A DNA stretch of 64,000 bases from assembly GCF_000152865.1 (NCBI RefSeq), contig NZ_CH672390.1, positions 1,426,001 through 1,490,000 of the forward strand. The letters run 5' to 3'. This DNA is from Erythrobacter sp. NAP1. GTDB taxonomy: Bacteria > Pseudomonadota > Alphaproteobacteria > Sphingomonadales > Sphingomonadaceae. How positions within the stretch are numbered: position 1 is the first letter of the stretch; every line of letters begins with the position of its first letter. Positions 27,748 through 37,891 of this stretch are shown in pieces. The notes below the pieces were generated by a model that had not been told where the DNA came from, searched no databases, and worked only from the letters and a program-made list of their open reading frames with translations. A program made the translations under genes and the position numbers.

Positions 27748-30404
27748 CTTTCCAGCACAGACTTGACCGAAGCGATGGCCTCGGCGGCTTTCGAGCCGTC
27801 GGGGCCGCCGCCTTGTGCCATGTCGGGGCGGCCACCCCCACCCTTGCCACCAAGCGCTTCGACACCTGCGCGCACCAGATCAACCGCGCTGAATTTGTCG
27901 GTGAGGTCATCGGTCACGGCAGCAGCAATACTCGCCTTGCCATCATTAACTGCAACGATTGCGGCAACGCCCGTGCCAAGCCGTGCCTTCGCTTCATCAA
28001 GAAGCGGGCGAAGCTCTTTGGGGTTGAGCCCTTCGAGCACCTGTCCGCTGAACGCGACCCCGGCAACCTGCTCATCAGCCGAAGCCGCCGGGCCGCCGCC
28101 AGATCCGCCGCCGCCCAGCGCGAGGGCTTTCTTGGCTTCTGCCAGTTCCTTCTCAAGCCGTTTGCGCTCATCAAGAAGTGCGGCAACGCGCGCCGGGACT
28201 TCCTCCGGTGTTGCGCGGATTGCGCCAGCAACGGATTTGAGCGCCTCTTCGCGAGCGACGAGCCAGTTGCGCGCAGCATCACCAGTCAACGCCTCGATCC
28301 GGCGCACGCCCGAAGACACGGCACCTTCGGAGACTATGCGGAAAAGGCCGATATCGCCTGTCGCGCTGACATGGGTGCCGCCGCACAGCTCGACCGAGTA
28401 GTTGCGGCCGCTGCCGCCGGAACGCCCCATCGAGAGCACGCGGACCTCGTCGCCATATTTCTCACCAAACAAAGCAAGCGCGCCTGCCTCGACCGCGTCG
28501 TCAGGGCTCATCAAGCGCGTGCCGACGGGCTCGTTTGCGAGGATTTCGGCGTTCACCTCATCTTCGATCGCGACGATGTCCTCTGCCGATAGCGGCTTGG
28601 GATGGGAGAAGTCGAAGCGCAGCCGCTCCTGCGAAACGAGCGAGCCCTTCTGCGTAACATGATCGCCGAGCTGATTTCGCAAAGCTGCATGGACGAGGTG
28701 CGTCGCCGAGTGATTGGCGCGGATCTGTGTACGGCGCTCTGCGTCCACGTCGAGCTGAACGTTGTCGCCGACCTTGACCTTGCCAGCAGTGATCCTGGCT
28801 TGATGCGCGTGCAGGCGGCCGAGCGGTTTGCTTGTGTCGGTGACGTCCGCTGCCAAGCCGGTAGGCGTGCTGATCGTTCCGGTGTCGCCGGTCTGGCCAC
28901 CGCTTTCACCATAGAATGGCGTCTGATTGGTGAGGACCACGACCTCATCGCCTGCCGACGCGCTGTCGACTTCGGCGCCATCCTTCACGAGAGCGACAAC
29001 GGTTCCCTCACCCGAAGTGGTCGAATAGCCTGTGAACTCGGTTGCGCCTTCGCGTTCGGCGATGTCGAACCAGATTTCATCCGATGCGGCCTCGCCCGAG
29101 CCTTTCCAGGCTGCGCGAGCGGCGGCTTTCTGGCGCGCCATTGCTTCATCGAAACCGCCGCGATCGACGCTGATGCCGCGGGCGCGCAAAGCGTCTTCGG
29201 TCAGATCGTAAGGGAAGCCATATGTGTCATAGAGCTTGAAAGCGGTCTCGCCGTCGAGTTCGCCACCTTCAGACATCGAGCCGGTGGCTTCGTCGAGGAG
29301 CTTGAGGCCCTTATCAAGCGTCTTGCGGAACTGCGTTTCCTCGCGAAGCAGCACTTCCTCGATCAGTGACTGCCCGCGCTGAAGTCCGGGATAAGCCTGG
29401 CCCATCTCGGATACGAGTGCAGGTACAAGGCGATGCATGAGGGGCTCGCTCGCGCCGAGCAGGTGCGCATGCCGCATGGCGCGCCGCATGATGCGGCGAA
29501 GGACGTAACCGCGGCCTTCGTTAGAGGGCAGCACGCCGTCAGCCATCAGGAAAGATGTCGAACGCAGATGGTCGGCAATCACGCGGTGTGAGGCAGTGTT
29601 CTCACCGCTCGCAGGGACTTCAGTCAGGTTTTCCGATGCCGCGATCAGCGCCTTGAACGTATCGGTGTCGTAGTTGTCGTGGACACCCTGCATGACAGCA
29701 GCGATGCGTTCGAGGCCCATTCCTGTGTCGATCGACGGGCTCGGCAGATCGCGGCGCGTACCATCGGCCGCCTGATCGAACTGCATGAAAACGAGGTTCC
29801 AGATCTCGATGAAGCGGTCGCCATCCTCGTCCGGACTTCCGGGAGGGCCGCCGGGAATGTGCTCTCCGTGATCGTAGAAAATCTCGGAGCACGGACCGCA
29901 TGGACCCGTATCGCCCATCGACCAGAAATTGTCGGCGGTCGCGATGCGGATGATGCGTTCTTCCGGGAGGCCGGAGATCTTGCGCCACAGGTCGAAGGCT
30001 TCGTCATCCGTGTGATAGACGGTCGCCGTTAGTTTTTCGGGCGCAAGCCCCCATTCCTTGGTCAGCAAGGTCCAGGCGTTGAGGATCGCCTGTTCCTTGA
30101 AATAGTCGCCGAACGAGAAGTTGCCGAGCATCTCGAAGAAAGTGTGGTGACGCGCGGTGTAGCCGACATTGTCGAGGTCATTGTGCTTGCCGCCGGCGCG
30201 AACGCATTTCTGCGAGGACGTGGCGCGCGGCCCCGGAGGTGTTTCGAGACCAGTAAAGACGTTCTTGAACGGAACCATGCCCGCATTGACGAACATGAGC
30301 GTCGGATCGTTGTGCGGGACGAGCGGCGCGCTTTGGACCTCGACATGATCTTCACTGGCGAAGAAGTCGAGAAAGGAGCGGCGAATATCGTTGGTCGAAG
30401 TCAT
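27741..30404 (-). CDS. alaS: alanyl-tRNA synthetase
   Basis: Charges tRNA-Ala with alanine and edits mischarged Ser/Gly. The 887-residue length is normal. Catalytic core: [24 protein letters not shown], and the class II motif 2 region with [13 protein letters not shown]. Editing site: [12 protein letters not shown] (HxxxH) and [13 protein letters not shown] (CxxxH), zinc-binding. A glycine-rich linker (GGGGSGGG) precedes the C-Ala oligomerisation domain. ATG 30404 (MTSTNDIRR) is the family start; 12 further in-frame residues are not conserved. recA lies upstream on the same strand, separated by a terminator. Confidence 0.97.
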   Translation of the reverse strand: MTSTNDIRRSFLDFFASEDHVEVQSAPLVPHNDPTLMFVNAGMVPFKNVFTGLETPPGPRATSSQKCVRAGGKHNDLDNVGYTARHHTFFEMLGNFSFGDYFKEQAILNAWTLLTKEWGLAPEKLTATVYHTDDEAFDLWRKISGLPEERIIRIATADNFWSMGDTGPCGPCSEIFYDHGEHIPGGPPGSPDEDGDRFIEIWNLVFMQFDQAADGTRRDLPSPSIDTGMGLERIAAVMQGVHDNYDTDTFKALIAASENLTEVPASGENTASHRVIADHLRSTSFLMADGVLPSNEGRGYVLRRIMRRAMRHAHLLGASEPLMHRLVPALVSEMGQAYPGLQRGQSLIEEVLLREETQFRKTLDKGLKLLDEATGSMSEGGELDGETAFKLYDTYGFPYDLTEDALRARGISVDRGGFDEAMARQKAAARAAWKGSGEAASDEIWFDIAEREGATEFTGYSTTSGEGTVVALVKDGAEVDSASAGDEVVVLTNQTPFYGESGGQTGDTGTISTPTGLAADVTDTSKPLGRLHAHQARITAGKVKVGDNVQLDVDAERRTQIRANHSATHLVHAALRNQLGDHVTQKGSLVSQERLRFDFSHPKPLSAEDIVAIEDEVNAEILANEPVGTRLMSPDDAVEAGALALFGEKYGDEVRVLSMGRSGGSGRNYSVELCGGTHVSATGDIGLFRIVSEGAVSSGVRRIEALTGDAARNWLVAREEALKSVAGAIRATPEEVPARVAALLDERKRLEKELAEAKKALALGGGGSGGGPAASADEQVAGVAFSGQVLEGLNPKELRPLLDEAKARLGTGVAAIVAVNDGKASIAAAVTDDLTDKFSAVDLVRAGVEALGGKGGGGRPDMAQGGGPDGSKAAEAIASVKSVLESA

Positions 30405-30537
30405 GGATTGGCAGTTAGGCAATGCTTGCGGAAGCGACAAGCGAAAGGAGCGGTTCTTGCCCCATTCGGATCATCCCTGTTGCAGCACCGCCTATCCCAG
30501 CAATCGGCCAGTCCCAGCGCCCGATCTTTGCGCAACG

Positions 30538-30592
30538 AAAAACCGGCGCGGACCTGACGCTCCTGAATATAGGGAGCAAGGTACGCGCCGGT
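30538..30592 (-). terminator. Rho-independent terminator between recA and alaS
   Basis: On the minus strand ACCGGCGCG pairs with CGCGCCGGT and is followed by TTTTTCG; inside, GCTCC/GGAGC forms a nested stem. It lies about 100 bases after the recA stop and 135 bases before alaS, separating their transcripts. A second stem (CCTCGTC/GACGAGG, 30652-30669) without a T run on that strand sits nearer recA. Confidence 0.82.
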
Positions 30593-30690
30593 GTTCCGTT
30601 TCTCCGGGCGGCGGACCCTGAAAGGCCCGCACTTTGATCCGCCCCTCCCTCGTCAAAAGACGAGGTTTCAGCAGGGCGCCCGCTTGAGGA

Positions 30691-31755
30691 TCAGCTGTCG
30701 GTATCCGCGTCCGGGCCCGTCATCATTTCCTCGGCGACCTCGTCGGTTTTACCGCGAATGGCGGCTTCCAACTTGTCGCAAACTTCAGGATTTTCCTTGA
30801 GGTAGGTCTTGGCATTCTCGCGGCCCTGGCCGATGCGGACGCTGTCATAGGAATACCAGCTGCCCGACTTCTCGACGATGCCGGCCTTCACGCCGAGATC
30901 GAGAATCTCGCCGATCTTGGAGATGCCTTCGCCATACATGATGTCGAATTCGACCTGCTTGAACGGCGGGGCGACCTTGTTCTTGACCACTTTCACGCGA
31001 GTCGAGTTGCCGATCACCTCGTCGCGGTCCTTGATCTGGCCGGTGCGGCGAATGTCGAGGCGAACCGAAGCGTAGAACTTGAGCGCGTTACCGCCGGTCG
31101 TAGTTTCGGGGTTGCCGTACATGACGCCGATCTTCATCCGCAGCTGGTTGATGAAGATCACCATGCACTTGGAACGATTGATCGACCCGGTCAGCTTGCG
31201 CAGAGATTGGGACATCAGGCGCGCTTGCAGGCCGACGTGGGAATCGCCCATCTCGCCTTCAATTTCTGCGCGCGGGACAAGCGCCGCGACCGAGTCGACC
31301 ACCAGCACGTCAACCGCGTTCGAGCGGACCAGCGTGTCGGTAATTTCGAGTGCCTGCTCACCCGTGTCGGGCTGCGAGACGACCAGTTCGTCGATGTCGA
31401 CGCCCAGCTTCTTCGCATAGACCGGGTCAAGCGCATGCTCGGCATCGACGAAGGCCGCCGTACCGCCGGCTTTCTGAGCCTCTGCAATGCAGTGCAGTGC
31501 GAGCGTCGTCTTACCCGAGCTTTCCGGGCCGTAGACTTCGATCACGCGGCCTTTAGGCAGGCCGCCAATACCAAGAGCAATATCGAGGCCCAGCGACCCG
31601 GTCGAAATCGATTCAACCTGCATCGCCTCTTTCGAGCCGAGCTTCATCGCCGAGCCCTTGCCGAAAGCGCGATCAATCTGTGCAAGGGCGGCGTCGAGCG
31701 CCTTTTGACGGTCCACGTCTTTTTCCTTCTCTACGAGCTTGAGATTGGTAGCCAT
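30691..31755 (-). CDS. recA: recombinase RecA
   Basis: RecA forms filaments on single-stranded DNA, carries out strand exchange and triggers LexA self-cleavage. The 354-residue protein shows Walker [10 protein letters not shown], the Walker B region with [21 protein letters not shown], loop L2 ([20 protein letters not shown]) and an acidic C-terminal tail. I chose the ATG at 31755 because AAGGAG sits 8 bases before it; a GTG three codons upstream directly abuts the ribosome site. An exact LexA box overlaps the likely promoter. Confidence 0.98.
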   Translation of the reverse strand: MATNLKLVEKEKDVDRQKALDAALAQIDRAFGKGSAMKLGSKEAMQVESISTGSLGLDIALGIGGLPKGRVIEVYGPESSGKTTLALHCIAEAQKAGGTAAFVDAEHALDPVYAKKLGVDIDELVVSQPDTGEQALEITDTLVRSNAVDVLVVDSVAALVPRAEIEGEMGDSHVGLQARLMSQSLRKLTGSINRSKCMVIFINQLRMKIGVMYGNPETTTGGNALKFYASVRLDIRRTGQIKDRDEVIGNSTRVKVVKNKVAPPFKQVEFDIMYGEGISKIGEILDLGVKAGIVEKSGSWYSYDSVRIGQGRENAKTYLKENPEVCDKLEAAIRGKTDEVAEEMMTGPDADTDS

Positions 31756-31845
31756 CGCATGCACTCCTTCGCTTGCCTAGGGCTGATTAGCGAGTTTTAA
31801 CCAGCCGGTTGGAGATGCCCGTCGAGCGCCCCCTGTTGGAGTGGA

Positions 31846-31881
31846 TGTATACGGTTTGTTCCATAAGAACAAGAGTAGAAC
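31846..31881 (-). promoter_or_regulatory. recA promoter with overlapping LexA (SOS) operator
   Basis: On the minus strand GTTC-TACTCTT-GTTC (31867-31881) matches the alphaproteobacterial LexA box exactly and overlaps a candidate -35 CTTGTT; after a 16-base spacer follows TATACA (31846-31851) as -10. The recA ATG is about 90 bases downstream. Confidence 0.82.
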
Positions 31882-31918
31882 AGAACTTTTTTCACACGCC
31901 CTGTGAATGAGCAATAAT

Positions 31919-34426
31919 TCAGGCGTCCTGCGCTGCCTTGGCTGCACGCATGACTTCGCCGACCTTGTCGCTGATTGCAGCGACGCTGAAGGGTTTGGGA
32001 ATGAAGTGCATGTCGGGAATGTCGATATCCTTGCGCAAGGATTCCTCGGCATATCCCGACATGAAGAGCACCGGGATCTTTGGATGCGCTTTGCGGATTT
32101 CTCGCACCATGGCGGGCCCGTCCATTCCGGGCATCACGACATCGCTGACAACGAGGTCGAAATCGCCGTCACCTTCGATAGCGGCAAGCCCCTCCTCCCC
32201 GCCAGCACAAGGCGTGACCTGATATCCGGCGCGCGACAGGGCGCGTTCGGCGACGGCGCGGACCATGTCCTCGTCTTCGACCAGCAGGATCTTGCCGCCC
32301 ACCGACCAATCGGAGGACGCCTCACTCACAGGGGCCACCTGCTTGCGCGGGACCACGCCCTTGTGGACCGGGAAGTAGATCGTGAAGCGCGCCCCCTTGG
32401 GCCGCCCGCTCGCATCGGTGGCGTTGTCAGCAAAAATAAAGCCGCCCGATTGCTTGACGATCCCGTAGTCGGTCGAAAGGCCGAGCCCTGTGCCCTTGCC
32501 CTGTTCCTTGGTGGTGAAGAAGGGTTCGAAAAGCTTGGGCAGGACCTCGGTCGGGATACCGCCGCCATTATCCTCCACGATAAGCACAGTGTAGTCGGCA
32601 GGCGGCAGGATTTCGGAGCCGAGCTTAACCACCTGGTTCGATTCCAGGCTGCGCGTGAGGAGCGATATCCGTCCCTGCCGCTTACCGCCCATCGCTCGCC
32701 CGTGACCGGTATTGGAATTGATCGCATCGCGCGCATTTACGGCAAGGTTCATGATGACCTGCTCAAGCTGCTGCGGGTCGGCGCGCACCGCACCAAGGTT
32801 GCGGTCATGCTGGACGTAATAGTCGATCTTCTCGCCGAGCAGCCGTTTGATCAGCGGGCTCACTTCGCTGACTACGTCAGGCAATTGCAGGATTTCCGGA
32901 CGCAGGGTCTGCTGGCGCGAAAACGCGAGCAATTGCCGTGTCAGTGAGGCGGCGCGGTTGGAGTTGGCGCGGATTTGCTGGATGTCGTCATAGTCGCTGT
33001 CACCCGGCGTGTGGCGCAGCAGCATGAGGTCGCACGTCCCGATAATCGCGGTGAGCACGTTGTTGAAGTCGTGCGCAACACCGCCAGCAAGCTGGCCCAC
33101 CGCCTGCATCTTGGTCGCCTGTGCAACCTGCCGCTTGAGCTGATTTTCTTCGCTGGAATCGGCAAGGCTTAGGAGCACCGCCGCTTCGCCCAGCCCGCGC
33201 ACACCGGCAAGTCCCATCGAGACCGGTTCTTCCGAGCTCGAGGTCAGGCGCACGGCCATGTCGCCGCTTGTCGCAGGCCCGCGTCCGTGGCGGCGCACGG
33301 CGTCGGACAGTGCACCCTTGTCCTCTCGCACGACAAGGTCGGTCGGAAATGGCGGAAGTCCCCTTCCCTCGCGATCGACCGAGCGTAGGAATGCTTCGTT
33401 TCCGAACAGGAACCGTCCGTCGCGGTCTGCCATTGCGAGGCCGAGCGGCAATTGCGAAAGCAGCGCTTCGAGCTGCGCGACGCCCGCTTGCGACGCTCCG
33501 TCCCAGCCGGTTCCGATGCCGACGCCGCTGTCGACCAGCAGCATCATTGAAAGCCCTTCGTCCGGGCCCGGAGTGATCCCTGCAAGGCCCGGTTCGCTAA
33601 GCGGCACGTCGATCAGCGTCTGCGGCGTTCCGCTGCGCCCCTCGCGTGCGAAGAAGATGCGATCGCGTTCGTCGGCGCGCAGCAGTGAAACGAATTCCTG
33701 CCCGGCAAGTGTCGCAGCCTCGTCACCCGAAGCGCGCTCGGCAAATCCTGCGCTGACCGAGCGGATAATGCCGTCAGGTCCGGTGATGGCCGCCTCGATC
33801 CCTGCGCGGCTCAACATCGCGCCAAAAGGTCCGGAGAGGTCGATCTTGGCGAGCGGATCGCTTGTCGCAGCGATGATCGGAGTAAAGCGCCAGATGAGGT
33901 GGTCGTCGCCGCGCCCGGCGCGCGCCGCGCTGACCGACCATTCCCTGCCCCCCTGGCTATCAAGCGAAGCAAGGCTTGCATCGCCATCGCGCCACGCTTC
34001 GCGCGCGAGTTTGCTCATGGCTTCGAGTTCGGGGCGATCCAGATCAAGCGCCGGCGGGGCGCTTTCAGCGCCAAAAGCGTTGGTGAAAGGCGTGTTCGCG
34101 CAGACCAGCCTGTTTGCTCTATCGGTGATGGCGATGGCTTCCGCCGCGCGATCATCCGATGCGCCGCCACTTGCTTCGATCGCTGCGACGGTTACCGACC
34201 AATCGGCTGCGGCGACCTCCGCCTGCGATGGTTCGGCGGTGTAGCGTTCAAAGGCGAAGGCTGCGGCCAGCAGCACGATCAGGCCCGCCGCATAAGCGAC
34301 ACCGACGATCCAGTCCCCGCTTACCAGGAACACCAAGAGCGCGCTCAACAGCAGCCCTGCCCCCACCCCTGTCAAAAGCAGCGATGGCGAGGATTTTGAA
34401 GAAATGTCGGTGCTGGGGGCTTTCAC
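31919..34426 (-). CDS. cckA: hybrid sensor histidine kinase CckA
   Basis: CckA is the membrane kinase/phosphatase that, through ChpT, controls CtrA and CpdR in the alphaproteobacterial cell cycle. The 835 residues show two N-terminal membrane segments (about 17-37 and 40-58), PAS-like regions, the HisKA motif [15 protein letters not shown] with the phospho-histidine, the ATPase N and G boxes ([28 protein letters not shown]), and a C-terminal receiver with acceptor Asp in [13 protein letters not shown]. Start codon is GTG at 34426 with only a weak ribosome site. CpdR is also encoded in this window; ChpT and CtrA are not. Confidence 0.93.
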   Translation of the reverse strand: MKAPSTDISSKSSPSLLLTGVGAGLLLSALLVFLVSGDWIVGVAYAAGLIVLLAAAFAFERYTAEPSQAEVAAADWSVTVAAIEASGGASDDRAAEAIAITDRANRLVCANTPFTNAFGAESAPPALDLDRPELEAMSKLAREAWRDGDASLASLDSQGGREWSVSAARAGRGDDHLIWRFTPIIAATSDPLAKIDLSGPFGAMLSRAGIEAAITGPDGIIRSVSAGFAERASGDEAATLAGQEFVSLLRADERDRIFFAREGRSGTPQTLIDVPLSEPGLAGITPGPDEGLSMMLLVDSGVGIGTGWDGASQAGVAQLEALLSQLPLGLAMADRDGRFLFGNEAFLRSVDREGRGLPPFPTDLVVREDKGALSDAVRRHGRGPATSGDMAVRLTSSSEEPVSMGLAGVRGLGEAAVLLSLADSSEENQLKRQVAQATKMQAVGQLAGGVAHDFNNVLTAIIGTCDLMLLRHTPGDSDYDDIQQIRANSNRAASLTRQLLAFSRQQTLRPEILQLPDVVSEVSPLIKRLLGEKIDYYVQHDRNLGAVRADPQQLEQVIMNLAVNARDAINSNTGHGRAMGGKRQGRISLLTRSLESNQVVKLGSEILPPADYTVLIVEDNGGGIPTEVLPKLFEPFFTTKEQGKGTGLGLSTDYGIVKQSGGFIFADNATDASGRPKGARFTIYFPVHKGVVPRKQVAPVSEASSDWSVGGKILLVEDEDMVRAVAERALSRAGYQVTPCAGGEEGLAAIEGDGDFDLVVSDVVMPGMDGPAMVREIRKAHPKIPVLFMSGYAEESLRKDIDIPDMHFIPKPFSVAAISDKVGEVMRAAKAAQDA

Positions 34427-34500
34427 GCTGGGTACGGCTCTTCGTCGATTGTCGGCTGCAAGGTGAGCGCACGAACGCCCGTCTCGAATGGCCTTCCAGC

Positions 34501-35112
34501 CTAGTTTGCGTCAGCGCTCAGGTCGAGCCGCTTGCCCATCACTTTCAGCCGTTTTGCCCGCTTGCGTGCAACGATAAGTCGCCAGATCGCGCCGGAGATG
34601 AGATAACCGATTGCCGACGAGACAACGGCGAGGACGACAAAGCCGACCACGGTCACTCCGGCGAGTTCGAAGAAGTCGACGAAGGACGCCCACCAGGTTG
34701 AGCCCGCCTTGGCGCTCGCGACCTGCGCGGCGGCCGCATCGATCTTGAGAATGAAGGTTCCCACCCGGTTTGCGACCACTGCCCAAAAGGCGATGGTGAA
34801 CGGGTTGGTTACAAATGTGACGGCTGCGGCAAGAGGCACATTGGCCCGTGCAGGAAGCGCGAGAAAGGCGGCGAGGAATATCTGCCCCACCGGCAGAATG
34901 AATGCACTGAACAGGCCCAGAGCAACCCCGCGCGGAACCGAGCGCCGCGTGAAGCGCCACAATTCAGGCGACAGGAAACGGTGCGCAATCGGTGCGAGAT
35001 ACTTGCTGCGAGCCATTTCCTCGCGGCTCGGCATGTAGCGAGCCAAAGCGTGTCCCATCCAGCGGAACGGGCTCTGGAAGAAACTGGGAGAAGAGGTGCG
35101 CTGGCTGCTCAT
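34501..35112 (-). CDS. DUF2062 domain membrane protein
   Basis: A 203-residue inner-membrane protein of the DUF2062 family. The recognisable part is RSVPRGVALGLFSAFILPVGQIFLAAFLALPARANVPLA followed by a conserved TNPFTIAFWAV segment; about four hydrophobic stretches are seen, and the C-terminus is basic (RKRAKRLKVMGKR). Family function is unknown; in other bacteria the domain sits next to glycosyltransferases. It lies between cckA and smpB on the same strand, 74 bases from the cckA start, so co-transcription with cckA is possible. Confidence 0.85.
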   Translation of the reverse strand: MSSQRTSSPSFFQSPFRWMGHALARYMPSREEMARSKYLAPIAHRFLSPELWRFTRRSVPRGVALGLFSAFILPVGQIFLAAFLALPARANVPLAAAVTFVTNPFTIAFWAVVANRVGTFILKIDAAAAQVASAKAGSTWWASFVDFFELAGVTVVGFVVLAVVSSAIGYLISGAIWRLIVARKRAKRLKVMGKRLDLSADAN

Positions 35113-35275
35113 GACGACGGGCGCGCCTTGGCCTGCGTCTTCACGCAGTGCAAGCGTCCTTCGTTCAAGTGCCGATTAACCACCATGACCGCCATATGGG
35201 TAGCGAATGGCATCTGACCAATGGGTGAATTGACCCAAGCGAAAATTAACCGTGAAGCTTTGCTCTCAACGGCGA

Positions 35276-35758
35276 TTACGCCCGGTCGCGCATGATCCGT
35301 GCCTTGTCGCGCTTCCAGTCGCGCTCCTTGATGCTGGCGCGCTTGTCATGCGCCTGCTTGCCCTTGGCTAGAGCGAGTTCGACCTTCGCGCGCCCCTGTG
35401 CGTTAAAGTAGATCGACAAAGGCACGAGCGTCATGCCCTTCCTCTCGACCGCGCCGAACAGCTTGTTGATCTCGCGCCCGTTCAGCAGCAATTTGCGCGG
35501 GCGGCGCGGTTCGTGGTTCAGGCGGTTGCCGTGGCTGTATTCGGGGATGTTCGAATTGATCAGCCAAACCTCGCCATCGCGCACTTCGGCATAACTTTCG
35601 GCAATCGTCGCCTCGCCAGCGCGCAAGGCTTTCACCTCGGTCCCCTGCAACGCGAGACCGGCTTCGAACTTTTCCTCGATCGCATAGTCGAAGCGCGCAC
35701 GGCGATTTTCCGCGACGGTTTTCTGCTTGTCGAAAGTTTTGGGTTTGGGCCGTGCCAT
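35276..35758 (-). CDS. smpB: SsrA-binding protein SmpB
   Basis: SmpB binds tmRNA and brings it to stalled ribosomes for trans-translation. The 160-residue protein shows the conserved [42 protein letters not shown] and [12 protein letters not shown] segments and the basic C-terminal tail ([18 protein letters not shown]) that enters the decoding centre. ATG 35758 ([12 protein letters not shown]) is the family start; an upstream extension of 24 residues is unlikely. dapA lies further upstream on the same strand, but an opposite-strand gene now sits between them. Confidence 0.95.
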   Translation of the reverse strand: MARPKPKTFDKQKTVAENRRARFDYAIEEKFEAGLALQGTEVKALRAGEATIAESYAEVRDGEVWLINSNIPEYSHGNRLNHEPRRPRKLLLNGREINKLFGAVERKGMTLVPLSIYFNAQGRAKVELALAKGKQAHDKRASIKERDWKRDKARIMRDRA

Positions 35759-35846
35759 GGTGGCAGGCGAGATAGGCGCGCAACTTCCGCTTGCCAAGCG
35801 CGCGTTTTGAGGCGCAATCTCGCTCACCACAGGGATTTACTCAAAG

Positions 35847-36917
35847 ATGCACGCGCCAAAACCATCCAATTTCGAGATCGGCGGAGAGACCATCGCGCCG
35901 GGGACCGAGGCCGATATCGGCCTGCCCATCACCACGATGGCGACCGGATACTCTTCGCAGCTTGCCGTGCGCGTTCTGCATGGGGCCAAGCCGGGGCCCA
36001 CTGTGTTCGTAAGCGGCGCGATCCATGGTGACGAGATCATGGGAACCGCGATCATCCAGCGCATCGCCAACCAGCTTTCGGCGGAGGAACTGTCAGGCAC
36101 GCTTATGTTGGTGCCGGTCGCCAACATCTTTGGCTTTTTGAGTCACACCCGCTACCTGCCTGACAGGCGCGATCTCAACCGCTCCTTTCCCGGCAACGCG
36201 TCGGGTTCGCTTGCCGGGCAAGTCGCCAACGTATTCTTCAGCGAAGTGGTAAGCCGCGCTTCGCTTGGCATCGACATCCACACCGCTGCCGTCCATCGCT
36301 ACAACCTGCCGCAAATCCGCATCGCCGCCGGAAACAAGAAGCTGGTCGAGCTTGCGATGGCATTCGGCGCGCCGGTCATCATCGAAAGTCCGCTTCGCGA
36401 CGGGTCGCTGCGCGCGCTCGCCGCCAAGGAAGGGGTCGAGATGTTGCTGATGGAAACCGGCGAGGCGCTGCGCTTTGACCGCTTTTCCATCGAGACCGGC
36501 GTTGCGGGGGTGAGCCGCGTGCTTGCCCATCTTGGCATGATTGAAGCCGATGATGGACTTGCGGAAGTCGGCGTTCCGGCACGCTCGAACAAGACGCAAT
36601 GGGTGCGCTCTCCGCGCGGCGGCGTTACGCACCGGATGCGCAAGTCGGGCGATGCGGTGAAGAAAGGCGACCTGCTGGCCGCCGTTGCCGGCCTGTTCGG
36701 CGAAGAGCCGCTGGAAATCCTCAGCCCGACCGACGGCATCATCATCGGCCATGCAACCCTGCCCGTGGTCCATCAGGGCGATGCGCTGTTCCACATCGCC
36801 CATGTCGACCACCCTGAACGAGTCGGCGCCCGGATCGAGAGCCTCGCAGACGCGATCTATACCAGCGAACCCGAAGGCTTTGCCGAAACGCTGCTCGACG
36901 AAGACGAGGTGCTTTAG
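35847..36917 (+). CDS. succinylglutamate desuccinylase/aspartoacylase family zinc hydrolase
   Basis: A 356-residue member of the AstE/AspA branch of the M14 metallopeptidase fold, which removes acyl groups from amino-acid derivatives. The zinc ligands are in SGAIHGDEIMG (H-x-x-E) and IDIHTAA, with the substrate-binding DLNRSFPG arginine. The C-terminal 90 residues (PRGGVTHRMRKSGDAVKKGDLL) form the usual biotinyl-like barrel. Substrate unknown. It is inserted in the opposite direction between smpB and dapA, and its last 4 bases overlap the dapA stop (TTAG). Confidence 0.88.
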   Translation: MHAPKPSNFEIGGETIAPGTEADIGLPITTMATGYSSQLAVRVLHGAKPGPTVFVSGAIHGDEIMGTAIIQRIANQLSAEELSGTLMLVPVANIFGFLSHTRYLPDRRDLNRSFPGNASGSLAGQVANVFFSEVVSRASLGIDIHTAAVHRYNLPQIRIAAGNKKLVELAMAFGAPVIIESPLRDGSLRALAAKEGVEMLLMETGEALRFDRFSIETGVAGVSRVLAHLGMIEADDGLAEVGVPARSNKTQWVRSPRGGVTHRMRKSGDAVKKGDLLAAVAGLFGEEPLEILSPTDGIIIGHATLPVVHQGDALFHIAHVDHPERVGARIESLADAIYTSEPEGFAETLLDEDEVL

Positions 36918-37795
36918 ATCAGCCCCGCATGTTCAAGCGCGTCGTCGACTGCTTTGCGCGATGCCTCGCTCGCCTCGACAATCGGCAGGCGCACAGCGGG
37001 TGAGAACCAGTCGTGCACGCGGCTCAGTGCGTACTTCACAGGAGCAGGCGATGCGTCTGAGAACATCGCGTAGTGTAGCGGGAACAGGCGGTCATTGAGC
37101 TCACGCGCTTTCTTGAGGTCGTTTGCTGCAATCGCTGCGTGAAATTCCGAGCATAGTGCAGGCGCGACATTGGCCGTCACGGAAATAGCCCCCCTGCCCC
37201 CGGCGGCCGAATGAGGCAGCCACAATTCGTCATTGCCCGAAAGCTGGCAGAATTCGCGCCCGATCCCCATGCGGTGGTCCGCGACGCGCGATAAATCGCC
37301 TGAAGCATCCTTGATCGCGATGATCTTGTCCGGAAAGCGGTTGACCAGTTCGACCACGGTTTCGTCCTCGAGGTCGGTCACCGTGCGGCTCGGCACATTG
37401 TAGAGAACGATCGGAAGGTCGCAGCTCTCGGCGAGATAGCTGAAATGCGCGATCAGTCCCGCCTGGCTTGGCCGGTTGTAATAAGGCGCAACGCAAAGCC
37501 CAGCAGCCGCGCCCGCCTTCTTGGCAAAGTTCATGTGAAGCGCGGCGTTGCGGGTGTCGTTCGACCCGCAACCGGCGATCACCGGCACGCGTCCTGCGGC
37601 CTGTTCGATGCACACTTCGATCACCCGGTGATGCTCGGCATTGGAAAGCGTCGAAGCCTCTCCGGTCGTGCCGCAGGGAACAAGTCCCGAGCTGCCGTTT
37701 TCTATTTGCCAGTCAACAAGTTTGCGAAACGCGCTTTCATCAAACGATCCGTCGCGAAAAGGAGTCGCCAGAGCCGGAATGGAGCCGCTGAACAT
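36914..37795 (-). CDS. dapA: 4-hydroxy-tetrahydrodipicolinate synthase
   Basis: DapA condenses pyruvate with aspartate semialdehyde, the first committed step to diaminopimelate and lysine, feeding peptidoglycan synthesis. The 294-residue protein has the active-site loops VPCGTTGEASTLS (substrate threonines), LYNVPSRTV (catalytic tyrosine) and the Schiff-base lysine in IIAIKDASGD. ATG 37795 follows AGGAAG; a GTG seven codons upstream overlaps that site and is less likely. A lytic transglycosylase gene diverges from it and smpB lies downstream, a familiar alphaproteobacterial neighbourhood. Confidence 0.96.
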   Translation of the reverse strand: MFSGSIPALATPFRDGSFDESAFRKLVDWQIENGSSGLVPCGTTGEASTLSNAEHHRVIEVCIEQAAGRVPVIAGCGSNDTRNAALHMNFAKKAGAAAGLCVAPYYNRPSQAGLIAHFSYLAESCDLPIVLYNVPSRTVTDLEDETVVELVNRFPDKIIAIKDASGDLSRVADHRMGIGREFCQLSGNDELWLPHSAAGGRGAISVTANVAPALCSEFHAAIAANDLKKARELNDRLFPLHYAMFSDASPAPVKYALSRVHDWFSPAVRLPIVEASEASRKAVDDALEHAGLI

Positions 37796-37891
37796 TGCAA
37801 TCTTCCTGTATGACACAATAACTTAAGGCTGGGGCAATCTTCATCACCCGAGTAATCCTGTTAAGCGCCTGATAAGGAGCCAATCCGCACT

